DNA of 7,009 nt from Alphaproteobacteria bacterium (GTDB taxonomy: Bacteria > Pseudomonadota > Alphaproteobacteria > UBA6615). The stretch lies in the NCBI GenBank assembly GCA_013003285.1, contig JABDJY010000188.1, forward strand, positions 1 to 7,009. The letters are read 5' to 3'. Position 1 is the first letter of the stretch; each line of letters starts with the position of its first letter. A program made the position numbers and the translations under genes. The notes beneath the pieces were generated by a model that saw nothing but the letters and a program-made list of their open reading frames with translations, was not told the origin of the DNA and searched no databases. This document shows positions 1 through 5,391 of this stretch, piece by piece.

Positions 1-23
1 CTGCATACCCTGCTTGCCACTAC

Positions 24-52
24 TTGCGGCTCACGGGTCGGGCACTTACTTT
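24..52 (+). promoter_or_regulatory. possible sigma-70-type promoter of the 6S RNA gene
   Basis: A -35-like TTGCGG (24-29) and a weak -10-like TACTTT (47-52) are 17 bases apart. They would place the transcription start about 7 bases downstream, at the first base of the predicted closing stem of the 6S RNA (59). The -10 matches the consensus only in its key T, A and final T positions, so the main support is the spacing and the agreement with the RNA's structural 5' end. Nothing recognisable as protein-coding lies in 1-56. Confidence 0.35.
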
Positions 53-58
53 GATTAC

Positions 59-219
59 GGGCGGTTTCTGGTTGGTGCGTTAGCACTCTTGTCCCGGGGA
101 CCTTACTCATCGATAGGGAGCTGTCCCTGCCGGGATCGAGGTCTCGATCATACGGCGCCCACCTGCTTGAAGCAGGTCTCGGTGGACTCGTCTTGCCGAC
201 GGCTGTACTGGGGCCGCCC
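59..219 (+). ncRNA. ssrS: 6S RNA (regulator of RNA polymerase holoenzyme)
   Basis: 6S RNA binds the housekeeping RNA polymerase holoenzyme by mimicking an open promoter and lowers transcription in stationary phase. Here 59-68 (GGGCGGTTTC) can pair over 10 bp with 210-219 (GGGGCCGCCC), including three G-U pairs, giving the long closing stem of a rod about 161 nt long, a normal size for the family. Between the arms lie small hairpins typical of the central bubble and apical part: 75-78/83-86, 115-119/124-128 (loop GCTG), 134-139/144-149 (loop GGTC), and 161-167/171-177 inside the stretch CCCACCTGCTTGAAGCAGGT. That last hairpin resembles the apical 3' region of known proteobacterial 6S RNAs. Position directly upstream of the 5-formyl-THF cyclo-ligase gene is the classic ssrS location, so the two may share a transcript. 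No clear intrinsic terminator follows. Exact ends are uncertain by a few bases. The family call rests on structure, size and synteny judged by eye, not a covariance-model search. Confidence 0.78.
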
Positions 220-300
220 ACCCGTCCTCTAATTGATACTTGAAAGCGCAGGACCGTCATCGCCGCTACGTCCGACTCCCCTATAAGAAACGCGAAGGCA

Positions 301-900
301 TTGCTACGCGCCGCCGCGCGGGCCGACCGGGACGCGCTGCAATCGGGATTAGGGGCCGCATCGGCTACCGGATTAGTCGCCCGCTTTTCCAGCACGCCGG
401 GCCTCCGCGCCTTGATGTCGCCGACGAATACCATCGCGGGCTATATGCCGATCGGGAGTGAGTTGGATTGCCTACCATTGCTGAACCGCTTGGATCAGGC
501 GGGGGTGCCGCTGTGCCTACCGGTGGTCATAGAGCCCGAAGCGCCGTTGATCTTTCGCCGATGGGTGCCGGGCGATCCCTTGGTCACCGGTTCATTTGGC
601 ATATCCGAACCGCTCGCCACGGCACCTGACGTGTCGCCGGACGCGTTGCTTGTGCCCATGCTGGCCTTCGATCGGCAGGGAAATCGGCTGGGCTATGGCG
701 GTGGTTACTACGACCGCACCCTCAAGGCGTTGCGCGCCGCCGGGCCGGTTATCGCGATTGGGGTTGCATTTGCCGGGCAGCTTCGTGACAAGGTCCCTGT
801 TGCCGAAGGCGATCAACCTCTCGACTGGATCCTGACCGAGATTGGCGCCACGCCCATTGCCGATGGGTCGATCGGCCCGCGTCCTGTAGGAACACCTTAG
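301..900 (+). CDS. fau: 5-formyltetrahydrofolate cyclo-ligase (MTHFS family)
   Basis: The cytosolic enzyme converts 5-formyl-THF to 5,10-methenyl-THF using ATP, returning a storage and inhibitory folate to the one-carbon pool. The diagnostic C-terminal block is present at residues 118-139 (counted from TTG 301): VPMLAFDRQGNRLGYGGGYY followed by DR, the phosphate and folate-binding region. GSELD at 52-56 fits the earlier acidic substrate-binding segment. The product is 199 aa, close to family length (about 190-200). The start is doubtful. TTG 301 is the only ATG, GTG or TTG in frame after the upstream stop TGA 241-243, but it has no well-spaced Shine-Dalgarno, and the reading upstream (NAKALLRAAARADRD) carries the conserved K-x-x-L-R N-terminus, whose Lys would be lost. 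True translation may begin at a non-standard codon such as ATC 259, which has AGGA at 250-253 five bases upstream. The stop TAG directly abuts the next gene's ATG. Confidence 0.93.
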   Translation: MLRAAARADRDALQSGLGAASATGLVARFSSTPGLRALMSPTNTIAGYMPIGSELDCLPLLNRLDQAGVPLCLPVVIEPEAPLIFRRWVPGDPLVTGSFGISEPLATAPDVSPDALLVPMLAFDRQGNRLGYGGGYYDRTLKALRAAGPVIAIGVAFAGQLRDKVPVAEGDQPLDWILTEIGATPIADGSIGPRPVGTP

Positions 901-1725
901 ATGAAAATCCTGTTTTGCGGAGACGTGGTGGGTCGGGCCGGACGCGATGTGGTGGTCGAAAATCTGCCCGACCTGCGCCAGCGTTTGGCGCTCGACTTCA
1001 TCATCGTCAATGGCGAGAACGCCGCCCATGGCTTTGGCATTACCGATAAGATTTGCGCCGACCTTTATGAAGCCGGCGCTGATGTGGTCACCACCGGCAA
1101 TCACGTCTGGGATCAGCGCGATATTATCGGCCAAATCGACAATGATCCCCGCCTGTTGCGGCCGCTGAATTTCCCGGCCGGCACGCCGGGGCGCGGCGCC
1201 CATGTTTACGAGGCGACCCGGGGACGACGCGTTCTGGTGGTCAATGTGATGTGCCGGTTGTTTATGGATCCGCTCGACGATCCCTTCCCGGCGCTCGACA
1301 AGGTGTTGCGCGACCATCCGCTCGGCGGCGCGATCGATGCCATTGTGATCGACGTTCATGGCGAGGCGTCGTCGGAGAAAATGGCCATGGGGCACGCCTT
1401 CGATGGCCGGGCCAGCCTGATCGTTGGCACCCACACCCATGTGCCCACGGCGGATGCGCAAATTCTTGGCGGCGGCACGGCGTACCAGACCGATGCCGGC
1501 ATGTGCGGCGATTATGATTCGGTGATCAGCATGCAGAAGGCCCCGGCGATCGCGCGGTTCCGCCGGAAAATGCCCGGCGAACGGCTCAGCCCGGCGTCGG
1601 GACAGGCCGATCTCTGCGGCACCTATATTGAAACCGACGACAGTACCGGGTTGGCGCGTTACGTGGCGCCGGTTCGTCTCGGCGGGCGCCTGGCCCCGGC
1701 ATGGCCCGATGAGGCGAGCGATTAG
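901..1725 (+). CDS. ymdB: YmdB-family metallophosphoesterase (2',3'-cyclic nucleotide phosphodiesterase type)
   Basis: This 274-aa protein belongs to the TIGR00282 / YmdB family of dinuclear-metal phosphoesterases. The Bacillus subtilis member hydrolyses 2',3'-cyclic nucleotides and affects biofilm and multicellular behaviour; the role in alphaproteobacteria is not settled. All metal ligands are visible: D8 in GDVVGRAGR (7-15), E39 and N40 in NGEN, N67 and H68 in TGNHVWD, H153 in DVHGEASSEK, and H178 and H180 in GTHTHVPTAD. The length is slightly above the roughly 264 aa typical of the family, with the excess at the C-terminus. It has no signal peptide or membrane segment, so it is cytoplasmic. 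The start ATG follows the cyclo-ligase stop without a gap, with AGGA at 888-891 nine bases upstream, so the two genes are surely co-transcribed. It is unrelated to the E. coli macrodomain protein that is also called YmdB. Confidence 0.93.
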   Translation: MKILFCGDVVGRAGRDVVVENLPDLRQRLALDFIIVNGENAAHGFGITDKICADLYEAGADVVTTGNHVWDQRDIIGQIDNDPRLLRPLNFPAGTPGRGAHVYEATRGRRVLVVNVMCRLFMDPLDDPFPALDKVLRDHPLGGAIDAIVIDVHGEASSEKMAMGHAFDGRASLIVGTHTHVPTADAQILGGGTAYQTDAGMCGDYDSVISMQKAPAIARFRRKMPGERLSPASGQADLCGTYIETDDSTGLARYVAPVRLGGRLAPAWPDEASD

Positions 1726-1746
1726 CGCTTTTCGGCGCATTTAATT

Positions 1747-1802
1747 ATCACAGGGTGATCAACGCGAAGCACTCGCACCGGCCACCATATATGGTGTATA
1801 AG
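1747..1802 (+). promoter_or_regulatory. putative yebC-ruv-tol promoter region with two dyads
   Basis: The 114-base gap between ymdB and yebC holds a small dyad ATCAC-agg-GTGAT (1747-1759), a perfect 14-base palindrome CACCATATATGGTG (1783-1796), and immediately after it TATAAG (1797-1802), a good -10-like hexamer. No convincing -35 sits 16-18 bases upstream; the sequence there is C-rich. This is the largest gap between protein genes in the window and the most AT-rich stretch, so it is the natural start of the downstream transcription unit. The palindrome abutting the -10 would suit a dimeric regulator. I do not recognise the motif. The functional role is inference. Confidence 0.4.
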
Positions 1803-1839
1803 CACACGAAATTCGCATAACTTAGAGAGTGTAGGGGCC

Positions 1840-2589
1840 ATGGCAGGCCATTCCCAATTCAAAAACATCATGCACCGCAAGGGTGCGCAGGACAAAAAGC
1901 GAGCTAAGCTGTTCGCAAAATTGGCGCGTGAGATCGAGGTCGCGGCCCGCATGGGCATGCCCGATCCGGCCCAAAACCCTCGCCTGCGTTCCGCCGTCGT
2001 GGCGGCGCGCAGCGCCAATATGCCGAAAGACCGTATCGAGCGGGCGATCAGCAAGGCGTCCGGCGGCGATGATGGCGCGGTCTATGAGGAGATCCGCTAC
2101 GAGGGCTACGGCCCCCATGGCGTCGCGCTGATCGTCGATGCGCTGACCGACAATCGCAACCGGACGGCCTCGGAGGTGCGTTCGGCATTCTCCAAGTTCG
2201 GTGGCAATCTGGGCGAGACCAACAGCGTCTCCTTCATGTTCGACCGGGTCGGCCAGATTATTTATGGCGCCGACGCCGCCGATGCCGACGCCATGTTCGA
2301 GGCCGCGCTCGAGGCCGGCGCGCAGGACGTCAATAGCTCGGCGAATGGCCATGAAATTACCTGCGACCCGAACGATTTCGGCCAGGTGGTCGAGACCCTG
2401 GAATCAAGCTTCGGGGCGCCGGAATCGGCCGGCCTGACCTGGCAGCCGCAGAACACCATCGACGTTGATGTCGAGGCGGCGCAGACATTGGTGAAACTGA
2501 TCGACGCGCTGGAAGATGGCGACGACGTGCAGAACGTGTCGGCGAACTTCGAGATGAGCGACGAAGTGATGGCGCAGCTGGCCGACTAG
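1840..2589 (+). CDS. yebC: YebC/PmpR/TACO1 family protein
   Basis: YebC proteins were long described as DNA-binding transcriptional regulators, for example PmpR. Recent work on YebC and its mitochondrial homologue TACO1 supports a ribosome-associated role in relieving stalls at proline stretches. The 249-aa product has the family length and its signature N-terminus: MAGHSQFKNIMHRK (1-14), then AQDKKRAKLFAKLAREI in domain I. Further family blocks are YEGYGPHGVA (87-96), DNRNRT (104-109) and GGNLGETNSVSFMF (121-134), and the tail is acidic, as usual. The start is fixed by the conserved MAGHS; candidate ribosome-binding sequences are AGAGAG (1824-1829) and AGGGG (1833-1837). ruvC follows after 42 bases, the widespread yebC-ruvC linkage. 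A polyproline-rich tolA lies further along the same unit, a possible client if YebC acts in translation here. Confidence 0.97.
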   Translation: MAGHSQFKNIMHRKGAQDKKRAKLFAKLAREIEVAARMGMPDPAQNPRLRSAVVAARSANMPKDRIERAISKASGGDDGAVYEEIRYEGYGPHGVALIVDALTDNRNRTASEVRSAFSKFGGNLGETNSVSFMFDRVGQIIYGADAADADAMFEAALEAGAQDVNSSANGHEITCDPNDFGQVVETLESSFGAPESAGLTWQPQNTIDVDVEAAQTLVKLIDALEDGDDVQNVSANFEMSDEVMAQLAD

Positions 2590-2604
2590 GCTCGCGGCGA
2601 AAAC

Positions 2605-2618
2605 CGTGCGCAAGCACG
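2605..2618 (+). promoter_or_regulatory. GNRA-loop hairpin abutting the ruvC ribosome-binding site
   Basis: CGTGC (2605-2609) and GCACG (2614-2618) form a 5-bp stem closed by a GCAA loop, a stable GNRA tetraloop. One base later begins the strong Shine-Dalgarno GGAGG (2620-2624) of ruvC, which has a 7-base spacer to ATG 2632. There is no T-run, so this is not an intrinsic terminator. It could stabilise mRNA between yebC and ruvC or keep the ruvC site exposed; both are inference. Confidence 0.3.
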
Positions 2619-2631
2619 TGGAGGCAAATCA

Positions 2632-3123
2632 ATGCTGTTGCTGGGGCTGGACCCGGGGCTGCGCAATACTGGTTGGGGCGTGATCGAAACCGACGCCAAC
2701 CGGTTGCGCCATGTCGCTAACGGTGTGGTGCGGCCGGGCACCGGCCCGCTGGCCGACCGTTTGCTGCGCTTACATGAAGGTCTGACGCAGGTCGTCGCGG
2801 AATTTCATCTCGACGGTGCGGCGGTCGAGGAGACGTTCGTGAACCGGGACGGGAAGGCGACGCTTAAATTAGGTCAGGCGCGCGGCATCGTCATGTTGGT
2901 GCCCGCTCAGGCCGGGCTGCCGGTCGCCGAATATCCCGCCAATACCATCAAGAAAAGCGTCGTCGGTTATGGCCATGCGGACAAGACGCAGATCGGCCAC
3001 ATGATCTCGGTGTTGCTGCCGGGGTCGGTTGTGGACTCCGCCGATGCTGCCGATGCGCTCGCCGTCGCGGTCTGCCACGCCCACCATTTGGCGACGGCGG
3101 TTCGCCTGGAGGCCGCCCAATGA
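2632..3123 (+). CDS. ruvC: crossover junction endodeoxyribonuclease RuvC
   Basis: RuvC is the dimeric, magnesium-dependent resolvase that nicks two opposed strands of a Holliday junction at the end of recombination and fork repair, working with RuvAB. The four catalytic acids of the RNase H fold are present: D7 in GLDPGLRNTGWG, E66 in VEETFVNRD, and D138 and D141 in DSADAADALAVA. The block FVNRDGKATLKLGQARG (69-85), which helps recognise the junction, is also intact. At 163 aa the protein is of normal length. The ATG start has an excellent GGAGG ribosome-binding site 7 bases away. The stop TGA overlaps the ruvA ATG as ATGA, implying translational coupling. Nothing is missing, so an active enzyme is expected. 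Confidence 0.98.
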   Translation: MLLLGLDPGLRNTGWGVIETDANRLRHVANGVVRPGTGPLADRLLRLHEGLTQVVAEFHLDGAAVEETFVNRDGKATLKLGQARGIVMLVPAQAGLPVAEYPANTIKKSVVGYGHADKTQIGHMISVLLPGSVVDSADAADALAVAVCHAHHLATAVRLEAAQ

Positions 3124-3755
3124 TTGCCCGCCTGAAAGGCATTATCGATGAATTGGGGCCGGACTGGCTGGTGGTCGATGTGTCGGGGGTGGGCTATTTG
3201 GTACACTGCCCGGCGCGCACCATAAATGGGCTGCCCGGTCTGGGCGCGCCCACCGAGCTGCATATCGAGACCCATGTGCGCGAGGCGCAAATCTCGCTGT
3301 ACGGTTTCGCCGAAGGGCGCGAGCGCGAATGTTTTCGCCTGCTCACCACGGTGCAAGGCGTCGGCGCCAAAGTCGCGCTGGCCATATTGGGGTCGCTGTC
3401 GCCCGATCAACTGGTTGAAGCCATTCTGGCGCAGGACAAGGCGCAACTCTCGCGCGCCGATGGGGTCGGCCCGCGCTTGGCCGCGCGTCTGCTGACCGAA
3501 CTAAAAGACCGCATCCTGACCGTCGCCGGCGGCCTCCATGTGGTTTCCACCGACCAGCCGGCGCCGGCGTCGATGCAAGCGAGCGAGGCCGGCGGCTCCG
3601 ACGGTGTGACCGCCGATGCGATTTCCGCTTTGGTCAATTTGGGCTATGGCCGCGCCGAGGCGTTCGGTGCGGTGACCCGGGCGATGTCCACACCCGATGA
3701 TGCGAGCTCGCTGGAAGCGCTCATCCCGGCGGCGTTGAAGGAGCTTGGTCAGTGA
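3120..3755 (+). CDS. ruvA: Holliday junction branch migration protein RuvA
   Basis: RuvA binds the four-way junction as a tetramer and loads the RuvB motors. Domain I (about 1-63) is the OB fold beginning MIARLKGIIDELG. Domain II carries two helix-hairpin-helix motifs, TTVQGVGAKVALAIL (76-90) and RADGVGPRLAARLLTELKD (112-130). A variable linker (about 135-163) leads to domain III, DAISALVNLGYGRAEA (166-181), which contacts RuvB. Length is 211 aa, normal. One oddity: the acidic pin, normally E-D in a VRED context, reads HVREAQISLYGF here, so E55 is kept but the aspartate is A56 (codon 3285-3287). TGGAGG at 3107-3112 supports the ATG at 3120. The gene overlaps ruvC by 4 bases upstream and ruvB by 4 bases downstream. 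Confidence 0.98.
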   Translation: MIARLKGIIDELGPDWLVVDVSGVGYLVHCPARTINGLPGLGAPTELHIETHVREAQISLYGFAEGRERECFRLLTTVQGVGAKVALAILGSLSPDQLVEAILAQDKAQLSRADGVGPRLAARLLTELKDRILTVAGGLHVVSTDQPAPASMQASEAGGSDGVTADAISALVNLGYGRAEAFGAVTRAMSTPDDASSLEALIPAALKELGQ

Positions 3756-4855
3756 GCGATATGGTTGCCGACGGGGCGCCGGGCCGGTTGGTCGATGCAG
3801 CAGTTGCGCCCGACGATGGCCCCGAAGCCAGTTTGCGACCGCAAACATTAGGCGAATTCGTCGGCCAACGCACCCTATGCGATAATCTGGCGGTGTTCGT
3901 CGCCGCTGCGCGGCAACGGGGCGAGCCGATCGATCACGTGCTGCTCCATGGCCCGCCGGGCCTGGGCAAGACCACATTGGCGCGCATCGTGGCGCAGGAG
4001 CTCGGTGTCGGCTTTCGCGCGACCTCCGGGCCGATCATCACCAAGGCGGGCGATCTGGCGGCGGTGCTGACCAATCTGCAGCCGCGCGACGTTCTGTTCA
4101 TCGACGAAATCCACCGCCTCAATCCGGCCGTCGAGGAAGTGCTTTATCCGGCGATGGAAGATGGCGAGCTGGATCTGATGATCGGTGAGGGGCCGGCGGC
4201 CCGCTCGGTGCGTATCGAATTGCAGCCCTTCACCCTGGTCGGCGCCACCACCCGGTTAGGCCTGTTGACGACCCCATTGCGCGACCGGTTCGGCATCAAT
4301 ATGCGTCTGGAATTTTATTCGCCCGACGAGCTGATTTCGATTGTCCAACGCAATGCCGCCCTGCTCGATCTGCCGCTCACCGATGCCGGCGCGTCTGAAA
4401 TCGCCAACCGGGCGCGCGGGACGCCGCGGGTCGCCGGTCGGCTGCTGCGCCGGGTGCGCGATTTCGCCGTCGTCGAAGACAGCTTGCCAGTGGATAAAGA
4501 GGTCGCCGACCGGGCGCTGACGCGGCTGGAAGTCGATAGCCGTGGCCTCGATTCCATGGATCGCCGTTATATGCGCCAGATCATCGAACATTACGCCGGC
4601 GGCCCTGTCGGCATCGAGACCATCGCGGCCGCCCTGTCGGAGGAACGCGACACATTGGAAGATGTGGTCGAGCCGTTTCTCATGCAGCAGGGCTTCCTGC
4701 AACGCACCCCGCGCGGGCGCATGATCACCGCCGGCGCCTACCGCCATCTCGGGCTGGAGGCGCCCGATCTCCCCCCAAACGATCTTTTGGACGGCCACAA
4801 CGTTGCCACAAATGATTCTCATAATTTCGGTATAGGCGACGATGGCGTCGACTGA
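3752..4855 (+). CDS. ruvB: Holliday junction branch migration ATPase RuvB
   Basis: RuvB is the hexameric AAA+ motor that pumps DNA through the RuvA-bound junction. Walker A is HGPPGLGKTT (66-75), Walker B LFIDEIH (115-121), sensor 1 GATTR (164-168), the arginine-finger segment PLRDRFG (175-181, finger probably R179), and the sensor 2 region RGTPR (222-226). The C-terminal winged-helix DNA-binding domain ends near HLGLEAP (332-338). GTG 3752 is chosen as start because AAGGAG (3738-3743) lies 8 bases upstream and it overlaps the ruvA stop (GTGA); ATG 3761 is a weaker choice. The 367-aa product is longer than the usual roughly 335-350, with a variable N-terminal leader of about 25 residues and a polar C-terminal tail of about 27 residues (341-367) coded by relatively AT-rich DNA. 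The last 14 bases overlap ybgC. Confidence 0.98.
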   Translation: MSDMVADGAPGRLVDAAVAPDDGPEASLRPQTLGEFVGQRTLCDNLAVFVAAARQRGEPIDHVLLHGPPGLGKTTLARIVAQELGVGFRATSGPIITKAGDLAAVLTNLQPRDVLFIDEIHRLNPAVEEVLYPAMEDGELDLMIGEGPAARSVRIELQPFTLVGATTRLGLLTTPLRDRFGINMRLEFYSPDELISIVQRNAALLDLPLTDAGASEIANRARGTPRVAGRLLRRVRDFAVVEDSLPVDKEVADRALTRLEVDSRGLDSMDRRYMRQIIEHYAGGPVGIETIAAALSEERDTLEDVVEPFLMQQGFLQRTPRGRMITAGAYRHLGLEAPDLPPNDLLDGHNVATNDSHNFGIGDDGVD

Positions 4856-5345
4856 CGACCGGAATAGGGTGACCGATGGCGATCAAAATTCTCCGCGCGA
4901 GAGCTCTCGCGGGTGGTTCGAAGATGGCGAGCATGTGCTGCCGCTGCGGGTCTATTACGAGGATACCGACGCTGCCGGAATCGTCTACTACGCCAACTAT
5001 CTTAAATTTGCCGAACGGGCGCGCACGGAGATGATCCGCTGCCTGGGCGTCGAACACCGTCCGCTGATGGCCGGGGCGGGGGTGGCTTTTGCGGTGCGTA
5101 GTTGTGCGGCGGAGTATCTGCAACCGGCCCGCCTGGACGACCGCATCGTGGTTCGCACGCGCATCGACAAGGCCGGCGGCGCGACGCTCAACGCGACCCA
5201 GCGTGTCTTCCGTGTCGACGGTGATGACGGCGAGACCGAGCTAGTTGAATTGAAAATCCGTTTGGCCTGTATCGATAAAAATCAGCGGCCGGCGCGCATG
5301 CCGGCCGATATTCGCAAAGCCGTTGCCGCACTTATGGCGAACTAG
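4842..5345 (+). CDS. ybgC: YbgC-type acyl-CoA thioesterase of the Tol-Pal cluster
   Basis: YbgC is a hotdog-fold acyl-CoA thioesterase in the cytoplasm, associated genetically with Tol-Pal and, in E. coli, with phospholipid-synthesis proteins. The family core begins at about residue 34 with LRVYYEDTDAAGIVYYANY; D43 matches the catalytic Asp (D18 in E. coli). FAERARTEM (56-64) and EYLQPARLDD (91-100) are also characteristic. The gene as called has about 33 extra, low-complexity polar residues at the N-terminus, coded by the region overlapping and just past the ruvB end. ATG 4842 has only a weak AGG (4834-4836) upstream. In-frame GTG 4869 or GTG 4935 would shorten it, and GTG 4935 gives a protein starting almost exactly where the E. 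coli enzyme's conserved part starts. The function is firm; the start is not. Confidence 0.94.
   Translation: MASTDDRNRVTDGDQNSPRESSRGWFEDGEHVLPLRVYYEDTDAAGIVYYANYLKFAERARTEMIRCLGVEHRPLMAGAGVAFAVRSCAAEYLQPARLDDRIVVRTRIDKAGGATLNATQRVFRVDGDDGETELVELKIRLACIDKNQRPARMPADIRKAVAALMAN
4896..4911. repeat. perfect 16-base palindrome in the 5' part of ybgC
   Basis: CGCGAGAGCTCTCGCG is identical to its reverse complement. In RNA it can fold as a 6-bp GC-rich stem with an AGCU loop. It lies within the non-conserved N-terminal extension of ybgC, just after the ruvB stop, at the boundary between the ruv and tol parts of the unit. It has no T-run after it, so it does not look like a terminator. It may be a protein-binding site, an mRNA processing hairpin, or chance. 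Confidence 0.45.
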
Positions 5346-5357
5346 TGCAACCGAGAT

Positions 5358-5371
5358 CTAAAAGACTTTAG
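5358..5371 (+). promoter_or_regulatory. small AT-rich hairpin before the tolQ ribosome-binding site
   Basis: The 46-base gap between ybgC and tolQ contains CTAAA (5358-5362) and TTTAG (5367-5371) able to form a weak 5-bp stem with loop AGAC. AGAGGA (5374-5379) lies 12 bases from ATG 5392, and AAAGG (5387-5391) touches it. No promoter or terminator is evident, so tolQ is probably transcribed with the upstream genes. The hairpin is weak and could be chance. Confidence 0.2.
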
Positions 5372-5391
5372 CAAGAGGACAATCTCAAAGG

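Noticed and set aside
14..232. 72-codon + strand frame at the window start
   Set aside because: It covers the 6S RNA candidate, has no recognisable protein character, and the base-pairing pattern explains the sequence better.
1725..1738. Possible intrinsic terminator after ymdB (GCGC-TTTTCG-GCGC followed by ATTTAATTAT)
   Set aside because: The stem is only 4 bp and there is no real T-run, so termination is not supported.
592..1740. 382-codon open frame on the - strand across the cyclo-ligase and ymdB genes
   Set aside because: It lies wholly opposite two well-recognised genes, has an Arg/His-rich composition and no family resemblance. Long antisense frames are common in GC-rich codon-biased DNA.
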